This document shows, piece after piece, positions 1 through 9,585 of a stretch of 64,000 nucleotides of DNA. Numbering within the stretch: position 1 is the first letter of the stretch; every line of letters starts with the position of its first letter. The notes beneath the pieces were generated by a model. That model was not told the DNA's origin and did not search any database. It saw only the letters and a program-made list of their open reading frames with translations. Made by a program: the position numbers and the translations under genes. This DNA comes from an uncultured Opitutaceae bacterium. Lineage in GTDB: Bacteria > Verrucomicrobiota > Verrucomicrobiia > Opitutales > Opitutaceae. The stretch spans positions 19,248-83,247 of the forward strand of contig CAITEC010000023.1 in the NCBI GenBank assembly GCA_903891325.1, in the 5' to 3' direction.

Positions 1-53
1 CAGCGGATAATGGGAATCGATGCCCGGCTGGGCCTGGAGGGTCGCTGTGGAAC

Positions 54-1703
54 TCATGGCAGGGATGAATGGGGCGGCTCGTTGCGGTAGAACGTCGCGT
101 AGGTCTTGTTGCCCGCCGCGAGCTTCAGGAAGGTGTCGAGGGGAACCACCTCCGGGCTCTCGTCGAGCCGGGCGATGATGGATTTCACGCGCTTGATGCT
201 GTTGGACTCGCGGACGTGGATGAAGAGGTAATAGGGCCGCTTCGGGTTCAGGCGCATGAGCTCGTTCAGGTCGGCGACGACGTCGTCCACCGCGCGGTTC
301 TGGTCGAGGTAGTAGTCGTACGAGAGGAAGGCCTGGCCATTGCGCAGGTCGTAGGTGTGGGCGGCCGCGTACCCGTTCACGAAGCCGATCGCACCGGGAG
401 CATAGGCATAGAACTCGTCGACCGTTCGCTTGGGCAGGTCCCAGTAGCCGACGGGCACGGGCGCCCCCCGCTGCGTGTGGTCGAGGACGCCCACGACATG
501 CTCGTCGCACAGCGCCATCCCGCGGTTCATCTCATCCATCAGCCCGGGGAAGCGGTCCGCCGGGACGGCGACCGGGTACATGTAGCCGGACTGGCCCCCG
601 ACAAAGTAGTCGTTGGGCTTCTGGTCCCGGGAGAACATCTCGATGATCCCCGGGTACCAGCGGATGCCGTCGATTCCCACGTCCCAGGCGTAGGGGATCT
701 GGCCGCGCTCCGGCTCAATCCAGGCGCCGATGCCCATGGCGTCGGACTGCTCGAGGGCGATGTAGACCTTCTTCTCCGGGACGAGCGTCGAATTGCGGGT
801 GACGTGGTTGTTGTTGTGAAAGTGAAAGCCCGGGGAGAACCCGATCTGGCTGAGGAAGGTGCCGTTGGGAAATGTGTTCAGGCCGATCACCTTCAGCCCG
901 TAGCCGGAGGTCAGCGTGATCCACTGCCCCTCGGTGTCCTTCAGGTAGGGGTGCCACCCGAAGATGAAGGATCCGGGCTTCATCTGCGCAAGGATCCGCT
1001 TGTGAAACGCAAGCTCGTCGGGAAGCCTGGGATCCGCCGACAGGTCGGCCACGAAGGCGTGGAAGGCGATCGCGAGGTCGGCCACCCCCGGCTCCATGAC
1101 ATTCCCCGCGGCGCCGCCCATCCAGACCAGATAGTCGCGGCTGCATTGGTTCCAGTAATGGTCGTAGGCCCAGGTGTAGATCTGGGTGTCGTTCTGCCCC
1201 TCGAAGAGTCCCCGGTAGTCGGCCAGGGGCTTGAGGCCCATCTTCCGGGCCAGGGGGATCAGGTCGTCGTCGACGACCACGGCCCGCATGATTCCCGCCG
1301 CGGTGAAGGCCACGTTCAGGGAGGTGCGCACCTGCTTGTCCCAGACCACGTAGCCGCGCGCAAAGTGCCCGAGGGCCCGCAGGGCCGCCTCGGGGCCGTC
1401 GAGCTGGGTGAAGACGACATGGTGGGTCTCCTCGTAGAGCCGCTTGACCGGGCTGAAGTCGTGGAAGTGCCAGCTCACCGGGTAGTCGATGTAAAGCCGC
1501 GGCGCATCGGTGTTGGCGAGCCCCTGGAGGCTGAGGACCAGGGCGTTCTCGGGCAGCCCTCCCTTGATCTCCCAGTTGTCGCGGACCGCGATCGCAAATG
1601 CGGTCGCCGGGGCGGGGCCGGGCTCGCCCGGGGTTGCGCGCAGGCCGGGGGCGATCCAGGCCAGCGAGAGGGAGAGCAGGAGGAGAAAGAGGAATCGTTT
1701 CAT
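54..1703 (-). CDS. GxGYxYP domain-containing secreted protein (putative glycoside hydrolase-like)
   Basis: 549 aa ORF with signal peptide-like N-terminus; motif GGQSGYMYP; strongly similar to a second ORF at 20972-22630 in this window. Confidence 0.85.
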   Translation of the reverse strand: MKRFLFLLLLSLSLAWIAPGLRATPGEPGPAPATAFAIAVRDNWEIKGGLPENALVLSLQGLANTDAPRLYIDYPVSWHFHDFSPVKRLYEETHHVVFTQLDGPEAALRALGHFARGYVVWDKQVRTSLNVAFTAAGIMRAVVVDDDLIPLARKMGLKPLADYRGLFEGQNDTQIYTWAYDHYWNQCSRDYLVWMGGAAGNVMEPGVADLAIAFHAFVADLSADPRLPDELAFHKRILAQMKPGSFIFGWHPYLKDTEGQWITLTSGYGLKVIGLNTFPNGTFLSQIGFSPGFHFHNNNHVTRNSTLVPEKKVYIALEQSDAMGIGAWIEPERGQIPYAWDVGIDGIRWYPGIIEMFSRDQKPNDYFVGGQSGYMYPVAVPADRFPGLMDEMNRGMALCDEHVVGVLDHTQRGAPVPVGYWDLPKRTVDEFYAYAPGAIGFVNGYAAAHTYDLRNGQAFLSYDYYLDQNRAVDDVVADLNELMRLNPKRPYYLFIHVRESNSIKRVKSIIARLDESPEVVPLDTFLKLAAGNKTYATFYRNEPPHSSLP

Positions 1704-1715
1704 GGCGGGTCCGGA

Positions 1716-2240
1716 TTATTCGCGGGTGAAGACGTAGGTCAGGGCCTGGTCGCGCGTGGACCGGAGCTCGAGGAGGGTCAGCGTCCGCCCGTCCGCGGAA
1801 ACCCGGTACTCCTCATAGATATGGATGGGGAATTCGCCCTGCTGCACATTCAGCGACAGCCTCGTCTCTATCTTCAGCACGCGACCGGGCTCCAGCCACT
1901 CGCCCGAGACGCGCTTGAGGTGATCGGCGCCGATGTAGGCGTTGTTGTACCAGCTGTCGATCCAGTAGGCGACGGGATTGGCCAGGACGGTCCTGCCGTC
2001 GGCCCTGACGGAGGTCGTGTCCGAAACCCTGCGGTCCATTCCCCAGACGAACCTGCGGTCGATCGTCACCACGTCGCCGTCGGCGTGGATCACGACCGTC
2101 TCGGCGCTCCACGGCTTGATCGCCGAGCTGCGGTCGAGGTTGAGCTTCCAACGGCCGGAGAGGCCCGCCGGCGCGGCGGCGGCCGCGCAGACGAAGCCGC
2201 AGGCCGCAAGGCAGAGGCAGGCAAGGAATCGGATCTTCAT
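1716..2240 (-). CDS. small secreted protein, paralogue of 22643-23230
   Basis: ORF start chosen at MKIRFLACLCLAACGFVCAAAAA (signal peptide); shared LSGxWxL..RS, DGDxVTI and LRSTR segments with the 22643-23230 protein. Confidence 0.8.
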   Translation of the reverse strand: MKIRFLACLCLAACGFVCAAAAAPAGLSGRWKLNLDRSSAIKPWSAETVVIHADGDVVTIDRRFVWGMDRRVSDTTSVRADGRTVLANPVAYWIDSWYNNAYIGADHLKRVSGEWLEPGRVLKIETRLSLNVQQGEFPIHIYEEYRVSADGRTLTLLELRSTRDQALTYVFTRE

Positions 2241-2281
2241 GGGTCCACCCATGAAGCACCGCCCGGGCGATTGGTCAAGGT

Positions 2282-2944
2282 TCAGGGCGCCGCGATCACC
2301 CGCGGCCGCACGTCCTCGCCGAGCAGCGGGGCGGCGACGGCAACCAGGGACGGCATTGCGCTCGCCAGCGTTTCGCCCACGGCGTCCGTGCTGACCCGGG
2401 CGCACCAGAGGGGAATCTTGTTCTTCTGGGTCGCCGCCGCAAAGTCGTAGGCCTCGATGACCAGGTAGTAGCGGTGACTGGACGCGTCGCTCCGGAACTG
2501 GGTCTTCAACGCCTCGGACGGGTCGTTGATGTCGTTGCCCTTGCTCAGGCCGCCGACAAGCGTCGCCATGTCGTCGTCGAGGTTGTCGATCCGGGCAAAG
2601 TCGGAAGCGGGCGCCAGCCGTCCCCAGCGCAGGGTGAGCAGCAGGGTGGGCGGAGACTTCCTGCTGCCCAGGAGGTATCCCCGCGAGGCGAGCGCGACCG
2701 CAACCTGGCGCTGAACCTGCGCAATCGACGGCAGCGCCTCCGCGGGCCAGGCGCCCTTCTCAGAATAGCCGACCGTATAGGGAAGGTAGTAGACCGGATT
2801 TCCCGGACCGGGTGTCGCCGCGGCCTTGCCTTCAGGAGTGACATCGACAACCGCATCCACAAACACGCCCGAGGCGTGGACGGCGGCGGCGGCGACAAAG
2901 GCCGATGCGACCGCGAGCATTCTGAGAAACGACGTGGGGTTCAT
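2282..2944 (-). CDS. hypothetical secreted protein
   Basis: 220 aa ORF with signal peptide; fits tightly between neighbours on the same strand. Confidence 0.7.
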   Translation of the reverse strand: MNPTSFLRMLAVASAFVAAAAVHASGVFVDAVVDVTPEGKAAATPGPGNPVYYLPYTVGYSEKGAWPAEALPSIAQVQRQVAVALASRGYLLGSRKSPPTLLLTLRWGRLAPASDFARIDNLDDDMATLVGGLSKGNDINDPSEALKTQFRSDASSHRYYLVIEAYDFAAATQKNKIPLWCARVSTDAVGETLASAMPSLVAVAAPLLGEDVRPRVIAAP

Positions 2945-2953
2945 GATTTAAAA

Positions 2954-3949
2954 TCAATGGCCCATCGCTGGGGCAAGGGCGATCCTAAAACCGACAAAAA
3001 GCGTGCGGTCCGACGGGACGCTCCAGGGCCGGGAGGCGCAGCGGCACAGGGTGGCGTCGCTGTGCCAGGTGCCCCCGCGCAGGGCGCGGTCGGTGCCGCT
3101 GGGAGGCCCGGCCGGATCGGTGACCTCGCCGCCGGGCAGCCGCGTGGAGGGAAAGTCCAGGCACCACTGGTACAGGTTGCCGAGCATGTCGCTGAGCCCC
3201 CAAGGGTTGGGCGCCTTGAGCCCGACATCGCGCGGGCCCGCGAGGCCGCCGGGATACTGCTTCTCCCCCCACGCCGCGGTGTCCATGCCGCGGCCGACAT
3301 AGCCGACACTGCTGTTTCCCCCGTACCAGGCGATGTCGTCGAGGACCGGGGCGTTGCTCCGGCCGAGGAGCTCCATCGGCCCGGCCCAGGTCGGGCCCGT
3401 GGTACCCGCCCGACAGGCGTATTCCCATTCCGCCTCGGTCGGAAGACGGTATTCGTAGCCCGGCGGCAGTGAACCGTCCCGCCGTGCGAGCCGGTTCAGC
3501 CGGGCGCAGAACGCGGCGGCGTCGTACCAGTTCACATAATACATGGCCACATTGTCGCCCGTGCCGAGCAGGAAGCGGGACACGTCGACATCCGCCCTCA
3601 CGGCCTTCCGCACCTGGGCTGAAAGGTCCGTTCCCATGACCGCCTTCCACTGCCCGTGGGTCACGGCGGTGCGGCCGAGCCAGAAGGGCCGCGAAAGGGT
3701 CACGCGCGTCAGGGGGCCCTCGCAGGCGTCGCGGCCCGGCTCGCCGGGCGGGCTGCCCATGACGAAGGTCCCGGCCGGGATGGGGACCAGATCGAGCCCG
3801 ATTCCCGGCAGCGTAAAGCCCCGGCCTGCGGCGATCTCCCCGGCCCCGAGGCGGGCAGCCGCCGCCAGGGCGGCGACGGCCAGGACGAGGGCGGCAACGC
3901 GGCGGAAACCGCGGCGGTCATCCCGCCTGGACAATGGCTCCATGTTCAT
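2954..3949 (-). CDS. SUMF1/formylglycine-generating-enzyme-family protein
   Basis: Motifs FVMGSPPGEPGRDACEGPLTRVTLSRPFWLGRTAVTHGQWKAVMG, RLPTEAEWEYACRAGT, RGGTWHSDATLCRCASR. Confidence 0.9.
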   Translation of the reverse strand: MNMEPLSRRDDRRGFRRVAALVLAVAALAAAARLGAGEIAAGRGFTLPGIGLDLVPIPAGTFVMGSPPGEPGRDACEGPLTRVTLSRPFWLGRTAVTHGQWKAVMGTDLSAQVRKAVRADVDVSRFLLGTGDNVAMYYVNWYDAAAFCARLNRLARRDGSLPPGYEYRLPTEAEWEYACRAGTTGPTWAGPMELLGRSNAPVLDDIAWYGGNSSVGYVGRGMDTAAWGEKQYPGGLAGPRDVGLKAPNPWGLSDMLGNLYQWCLDFPSTRLPGGEVTDPAGPPSGTDRALRGGTWHSDATLCRCASRPWSVPSDRTLFVGFRIALAPAMGH

Positions 3950-5513
3950 CGAGGTACATCACCGGCATATAGTCGCCCCTGTACTCCTTCGTCCAGAAAT
4001 CACCCGTCCGGGAATGCGTGTCCAGGTCCGTGAACTTCATGAGGTAAATTGACATCCGGATCATCGTCGCCGGCCGGCCCGGGAACGGGTCGCGCTCGAA
4101 CAAGGCGACCACGTCCGGATCCCTGCGAAGGAGGTGCGCGGCGACCGCCGGGAAGAGCGGGGACGCGCGGGTCACAACGCTCGTGTTCTGGAGGATCGCC
4201 TCAAACCGGGGATACCAGGGCGCGATGAAGGGGGAAATCCGGCCCTCCTGCTGGGGCATGTAGCGGAAGTCATAGGTTCGCCACGTCTCACCCCCGTCGT
4301 TGGAGCCCTCCAGTTCCACCGTGTAGCGGGAGGTCATGATGTTCCCGAAGAGCAGGTAGCCGTTCGAGCTGCGGAAAGCCCCGAAGACGCCGTTGGCTGC
4401 CCGCGCGACCGGCCCGGGCACCACCCGGGCCAGATCCGTGTCTGCGAGCAGGAAGAAGCAAAGGCCGAGCGCGAACTGGAAGCCGAGCATCACCCGCAGG
4501 CCCCAGAGCCGCCAGCCCCGGACCACCGGGGCCGGAACGGGCGGCCGGGCCAGGAAACGGGCCGCGCGGCCGATCCGCAGCCGCCGGGCCGCGTCGGCGA
4601 GCATCTGGTCGTCCAGGAAGAGGAAACCCAGGCCGATCGAGGCGACATTCAGCCAGCCGAAATTGTTCGTGAGCTGGATCCCGACGTGGAAGAGGGTCCA
4701 GGTCACGAATGCGATCCACCGGCCGCGGCGGCCGGCAAAGACGGCCAGCAGCGGGGCGGGAATCTCCACAATGAAGGTGAGGGCGATCTCCAGAACGTGG
4801 TAGGCGTGGGGCAGGTGGAAGTCGTAATACCCCAGGATCGTCGGGAAGGGCGCGGACTGGTACATGATGTCCATCGCCGTGAGGTTCCGCCAGAGCGCCC
4901 CGCCGAGCACAAATTTCGCGATCCCCGCCTCGAACATCACCCGGAAAAGGAGCAGGCGGACAGCAAAGAGCGCGATCGGGCGCGGCGGGGACGCCTCCCC
5001 CAGCCCGGGTCGGAATCCGGCCGGGGCAAAGGGAATGCACAGCAGCGCGACCTCGATCATGAGCTGGTCGGGCTGGGTCGCCGCAAAGAACTGCCCCGGA
5101 CTGACGAACGAAAGGAAGGCGGCCCAGCAGGTGAACAGCGCCATCCGGGGCCAGAGGTTGAGCACAAGCGCCGCGGCCGCCGCGAGTCCGAGCCAGCCGA
5201 CGAAGGCGATCATGCCGTCGCCCGCGTTTATCCAGAAGATACCCGGGGCCCTCAGGAACGCGGCAAGCGGCCCGGGCCCCTGCGCAAGCTGGTCCTGGAG
5301 AAAGTCCCCCATCGGTGCGAGCCCGCGGGGACCCACCAGCACCCGCGCCTGCGCGACGACCCCGGCAAAGACGACGCAATAGACAATTCCGACCGCCCGG
5401 AGCACGATCCATCGGGTCCACAGGTGCGAGCTGCCCCCGATCCCGGAAAAGTCCCTGATCCTCCGCCATACGCTTGCAAACACGCCCGGGAGCATGGGAG
5501 CGGTCGCTTTCAT
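3918..5513 (-). CDS. lipase maturation factor (LMF1)-family membrane protein
   Basis: 531 aa polytopic protein; LVGPRGLAP, FLSFVSPGQFF, RLLLFRVMFEAGIAKF, YMPQQEGRISPFIAPWYPRFE typical of the LMF family. Confidence 0.8.
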   Translation of the reverse strand: MKATAPMLPGVFASVWRRIRDFSGIGGSSHLWTRWIVLRAVGIVYCVVFAGVVAQARVLVGPRGLAPMGDFLQDQLAQGPGPLAAFLRAPGIFWINAGDGMIAFVGWLGLAAAAALVLNLWPRMALFTCWAAFLSFVSPGQFFAATQPDQLMIEVALLCIPFAPAGFRPGLGEASPPRPIALFAVRLLLFRVMFEAGIAKFVLGGALWRNLTAMDIMYQSAPFPTILGYYDFHLPHAYHVLEIALTFIVEIPAPLLAVFAGRRGRWIAFVTWTLFHVGIQLTNNFGWLNVASIGLGFLFLDDQMLADAARRLRIGRAARFLARPPVPAPVVRGWRLWGLRVMLGFQFALGLCFFLLADTDLARVVPGPVARAANGVFGAFRSSNGYLLFGNIMTSRYTVELEGSNDGGETWRTYDFRYMPQQEGRISPFIAPWYPRFEAILQNTSVVTRASPLFPAVAAHLLRRDPDVVALFERDPFPGRPATMIRMSIYLMKFTDLDTHSRTGDFWTKEYRGDYMPVMYLDEHGAIVQAG

Positions 5514-5531
5514 TTCAAACTGATTTACCGC

Positions 5532-7502
5532 CTACCGACCCGTTTGCCCGGCCGCCGCCTTCAGGCGGGCGGCCTCCTCCAGCTCGGCCCTCCCCTCCCG
5601 GTCGAACCCCTCCCCGCCCAGGATCTGGCCGAGGATATCGTGCGCGGAGGCGTAGCCCGGATCGATCCTGATGGCCTCCCGCAGCTCCGCGACGCCCTCC
5701 GGGACGTGCCCGGTCTGCGCGAGCACCGCGCCCATGTTGGTGTGAACCGCGGCGTAGTCGGGCCTGAGCTGGAGCGCCCGCCGATAGCGGCCCAGAGCAT
5801 CGGTCCATCGCTCGGCCGCCGCATAGGCGTTGCCCAGGTTGTACTCCACGTCAGGCGCGTCCGGCGCTATCCTCAGCGACTCAAGGAAGCAGGGAATCGC
5901 CTCCTCGGGGCGCCCGAGCAAGTTCAGCGCCAGGCCCAGGTTGTCAAAGGGAGCCGCCTGCGCCGGGTCGTTGCCCCGCCGGTCGTGATCCTCCAGCCGG
6001 ATCGCCCTTCGGAACTGCGGCACCGATTCCTCGATGCGGCCCGTCCTCATCAGCGCCAGGCCCAGGTTGTAGTGCGCCTCGGCGAGATCCTCCCTGACCC
6101 GCAGCGCCGAATCGTAGTGGGAGATCGCCTCCGCATAGCGCCCCTGCGCGGAATAGAGGTTGCCCAGGTTGTTATCGGACATCCAAGCCCTCGGGTTAGC
6201 GCGGAGCGTGCCGAGGTAGAGAGTCTCCTTGCTGTGATAGAGGCGGCACTGCCGCCACGTGAGCGCTCCGAGCACGACGCATACGAAAATCGGGGCGATT
6301 TTCGTAAAGGTGAAAGTAGTAATTGGTAAGTGATCACGCGAGATTCGCCTTGTCCTAACTCCCTCTCCTCCCCTCGTGCTATCCTTACTAATTACTAATT
6401 TTCCCTTTCTAATTTCAGCATCCCAGGCCCCGGCGGCCAGGGCGAAGACGCCCAGGCTGGCGAGGTACTGCCAGTGGTCGGCGACGTAGGAGAAGACGTA
6501 GGCGTAAATGTTGAAAAAGCCGATCGTCGGGACGAGCGACCCGACGAAGAAGAGCCAGGCGGCGAGCGGGGCGCGGGTCCGGCGGTGGAGCAACGCGAGC
6601 GCGAGGGTCAGCGCAATGACCGCCAGGGAAAAAAGCCATTGCCAGGCGACCGTCGCGTCCACCTGCCAGCGCGGATAGGTGAAGCTGAGGTCCAGCGGCC
6701 AGAGCAGCTTGCCGAGGTAAAAGAGGGTCACGCGTCCCGCCAGGACGAATCGGCCGGCCAGGTCCAGCGCGAAGGCCGATCCGCTCGCCCCGATGTACGT
6801 TCGCTCCACCCAGCCGGAAAAGACGCCGGCCGCCCCGCCAAGCACAATCCATGGCACCAGCGGCCTGACATCCTCCCGCCAGGAGATCCGCCCACGCCGC
6901 CACCAGGCCACGACCAGGAGCGCCGCCGGAAGGGTCGCCGATACCGTCTTGCTAAGGAGTGCCGCGACGAAGAGGAGCGTGGCCGCCCCATACAGCCGCC
7001 GCGATCCACGGCCCCCGGACTCCCACTTCAGGTAGAAAAGCGCGGCCAGCAGGTAAAACACCGTGGACTGGGTGTTCTTCTGCTCGGAAATCCACGCGAC
7101 GGACTCCACGCACACCGGGTGCAGCGCAAAGAGAAGCGCGGCGAAAAGGGGCACCCTTGACCCGGCCCCCTGCGGCAGCAGGCGCCGCAGGACGAGCATG
7201 AACAGGAACGCGGCCGCGGCATGCAGCAGGACATTCACCAGGTGGTACGCCGGCGCCCAGTCCCCCCACAGCCGATGCTCGACCCAGAAGGCGCCGTGCA
7301 GCAGCGGGTAGTACTGCTCGGTCGACCCCAATTCGAACCAGATTCGCCACAGGCCGTGCAGCCCGCGCAGCGCCGGCTTTGTCACGTACGCATCGTCGTC
7401 CCAGACAAAGCCGGCGCCCAGCGCCGGAAAATAGGCGGCCAGGGTCGCCGCGAGGATCAGCGCCCCCTCCCATCCCACCAGCCTTCGGATCCGTGATATC
7501 AT
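5532..7502 (-). CDS. multi-TM protein with C-terminal TPR repeats (TMTC-like)
   Basis: N-terminal membrane domain (FVWDDDAYV), C-terminal tetratricopeptide repeats (YNLGNAYAAAERWTDALGRYRRALQLRPDYA); contains an AT-rich in-frame insertion. Confidence 0.85.
   Translation of the reverse strand: MISRIRRLVGWEGALILAATLAAYFPALGAGFVWDDDAYVTKPALRGLHGLWRIWFELGSTEQYYPLLHGAFWVEHRLWGDWAPAYHLVNVLLHAAAAFLFMLVLRRLLPQGAGSRVPLFAALLFALHPVCVESVAWISEQKNTQSTVFYLLAALFYLKWESGGRGSRRLYGAATLLFVAALLSKTVSATLPAALLVVAWWRRGRISWREDVRPLVPWIVLGGAAGVFSGWVERTYIGASGSAFALDLAGRFVLAGRVTLFYLGKLLWPLDLSFTYPRWQVDATVAWQWLFSLAVIALTLALALLHRRTRAPLAAWLFFVGSLVPTIGFFNIYAYVFSYVADHWQYLASLGVFALAAGAWDAEIRKGKLVISKDSTRGGEGVRTRRISRDHLPITTFTFTKIAPIFVCVVLGALTWRQCRLYHSKETLYLGTLRANPRAWMSDNNLGNLYSAQGRYAEAISHYDSALRVREDLAEAHYNLGLALMRTGRIEESVPQFRRAIRLEDHDRRGNDPAQAAPFDNLGLALNLLGRPEEAIPCFLESLRIAPDAPDVEYNLGNAYAAAERWTDALGRYRRALQLRPDYAAVHTNMGAVLAQTGHVPEGVAELREAIRIDPGYASAHDILGQILGGEGFDREGRAELEEAARLKAAAGQTGR
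6311..6418. repeat. AT-rich inverted-repeat-like segment inside the TPR gene
   Basis: Local AT-rich stretch; left gaaagtagtaattggtaag and right cttactaattactaattttc are imperfect inverted copies; similar sequence at 11881-11915. Confidence 0.55.
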
Positions 7503-7503
7503 G

Positions 7504-9585
7504 CTAGTTGCCCGCGCCGGCGCGCCGCGCGGCCTCCTCCTCGCCCCTCGCCTCGCCCTCGCGGCCCAGTGCCCTCAGGATCACGGCCAGGTTCCGGTGA
7601 ATCTGCGCGTAGCCGGGATTGAGCTGCTCGGCCTTCCGCAACTCTCCGACCGCCTCGTCGAGCCGGCCCGCATTGACCAGCGCGGACCCCAGGTTGGCGT
7701 GCGCCTCCGCGTAGTCTGGCTTCAGCGCGACCGCCCTGCCGAAGGCGTCGATCGCCTCGGGCAGGCGCCCGGCCTGGGCCAGGAGATTCCCGAGGTTGAA
7801 CAGGAGACTGGGCTGGTTCGAACCCAGCCGAATCGCCGACTGATAGGCCCTGATCGCCTCGTCTGCCCGCCCCGTGTCGGCAAGGGCCGCGCCGAGGTAT
7901 CCGTACGCGTCGGCGTTCTCGGGCCTGAGCCTGACCGCCTCGCCGAATGCCGCCGCGGCCTCGGGCAGCCGTCCCTCGGCCACCAGCGCGATCCCCAGGT
8001 CGCTTTGCGCGTCCGCGTTTCCGGGCTCAAGCACGAGCGCGCGCTGGAAATCGGCGATCGCCTCCCCGGTGCGTCCTTCGCCCTTGAGGACCAAGCCCTG
8101 GTTGACGAGCGCCTCCGGATCGTGGGGATTGAGCCGCAGCGCCTCGTCGAACTCGGCCGCCGCCTCCGGGAGCCGGCCCATCTGGGCGAGGATCATCCCG
8201 ATGTTGTTGTGCGCATTCGGGAGCGCGGGGTCGATCCGGAGCGCCTCGCGGTAATGGGCGAGAGCCTCGTCGGGGCGCCCGGCCGCGTTGAGGTCGTTCC
8301 CGAGGTTGTTCTGGGCGGGAATGGACTCCGGGTTTGCCGCCAGGACGCTCGACCAGAGGCTGCGGGAGTCGTGGTAGATCCCGCACTGGCGCCACGTGAG
8401 GACGGCGAGGGCGACGATCACCGCGCCCCCGGCGAGCCGGGCCGGGGTGACCGGGGCGCCCCGAACCACCGCCACCGGCCGGGACCGGGCGTCCCAGCGC
8501 GCCCATCCCGCTCCCGCCAGGCAAACCACGCCGATGAGCGCAAGGTGCGCATAGTGGTCGGCCACGAGCGAGAATTTCATGAAGTAGACGTCGGTGAAGC
8601 CCATCACCGGGACCAGCGCCGCGCAGAAATAGCACCAGCCGAAAAGCAGGGGACGGGCGGGTCCCGCGCGGCGGCGGTAGAGCAGCGCGGTGAAACCAAG
8701 CGCGGCCAGTAGCGGAATCCACCAGAGCGGATTTCCCGCGCGGATGTGCCACTGGGGATAGACAAACACCAGGTTGAGCGGAAGGACCGCCTTGTAGAGG
8801 TAGAACCAGACAGCGGCCCCCGCCCCGGCAAGCCGCTCCGCCAGCCCGGCGTCCCGGATTGCCACCCCGGTCCCGTGCTTCTGGAACCACACGTCCACTG
8901 CCGCCAGCGCCGCGGCCGCGCAGAAAAAGGGCGCCGACCAGAGCGCGTCGCGGCGCGACAGTCGCCGCTTCCACGCGGCGATGCCCAGGAGCACGAGGGG
9001 CAGCGGCGCGACCGAGCCCTTGCTCAGCATGGCGAGGGCGAAGCAGAGCAGGCTCAGGGCATACCACCTTCCCTTCCGCAGAGGTTCCGCCGCGGGGATT
9101 CCCGACTCCAGGAAACACCGGACGCAGGCCAAAGTGAAGAGCATCGCCATCAGGTTTTTCAACTGGATGATCCAGGCGACCGACTCGACGTTCACCGGAT
9201 GCACCGCAAACAGGAAGGCGGCAAGGTAAGCACCCGGGAGACGGAGCCGGCGGAGGATTCCCCAGAGCATCAGCGCCTCGGCGCCATGGAGGGCGATGTT
9301 GACGGCGTGGTAGCCAAGGGGGTGCGCGCCCCAGAGCCGCCATTCGGCCCAGAAGGCCGTGTAGGTCACCGGCCAATAGTCGGTCTGCAGGGTGCTGAAC
9401 CAGAATCGCCGCAGGCCGGCCGAGGACCGGATGAGGTCGCTTTGGATCAGGAAGGGTCCGTCATCGAAGACGAAGCCGCCGGACAGCGCCGGCCAATAGG
9501 CGGCCAGGACCACGCCGAACAGCAGCGCTCCCGCCAGGAACAGGCGGGTCCGTTCAGGTGGAATCGCGGGGCTACTTTCCAACAT
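7504..9585 (-). CDS. multi-TM protein with C-terminal TPR repeats, tandem paralogue of 5532-7502
   Basis: 693 aa; GGFVFDDGPFLIQSDL, LTWRQCGIYHDS, many TPR units. Confidence 0.85.
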   Translation of the reverse strand: MLESSPAIPPERTRLFLAGALLFGVVLAAYWPALSGGFVFDDGPFLIQSDLIRSSAGLRRFWFSTLQTDYWPVTYTAFWAEWRLWGAHPLGYHAVNIALHGAEALMLWGILRRLRLPGAYLAAFLFAVHPVNVESVAWIIQLKNLMAMLFTLACVRCFLESGIPAAEPLRKGRWYALSLLCFALAMLSKGSVAPLPLVLLGIAAWKRRLSRRDALWSAPFFCAAAALAAVDVWFQKHGTGVAIRDAGLAERLAGAGAAVWFYLYKAVLPLNLVFVYPQWHIRAGNPLWWIPLLAALGFTALLYRRRAGPARPLLFGWCYFCAALVPVMGFTDVYFMKFSLVADHYAHLALIGVVCLAGAGWARWDARSRPVAVVRGAPVTPARLAGGAVIVALAVLTWRQCGIYHDSRSLWSSVLAANPESIPAQNNLGNDLNAAGRPDEALAHYREALRIDPALPNAHNNIGMILAQMGRLPEAAAEFDEALRLNPHDPEALVNQGLVLKGEGRTGEAIADFQRALVLEPGNADAQSDLGIALVAEGRLPEAAAAFGEAVRLRPENADAYGYLGAALADTGRADEAIRAYQSAIRLGSNQPSLLFNLGNLLAQAGRLPEAIDAFGRAVALKPDYAEAHANLGSALVNAGRLDEAVGELRKAEQLNPGYAQIHRNLAVILRALGREGEARGEEEAARRAGAGN

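Noticed and set aside
69-2450. 793 aa plus-strand ORF
   Set aside because: Antisense shadow of three well-supported minus-strand genes; low-complexity Arg/Gly/Val/Asp-rich translation typical of high-GC overlap.
4134-6329. 731 aa plus-strand ORF
   Set aside because: Antisense to LMF1-like and TPR genes; highly charged repetitive translation, no domain.
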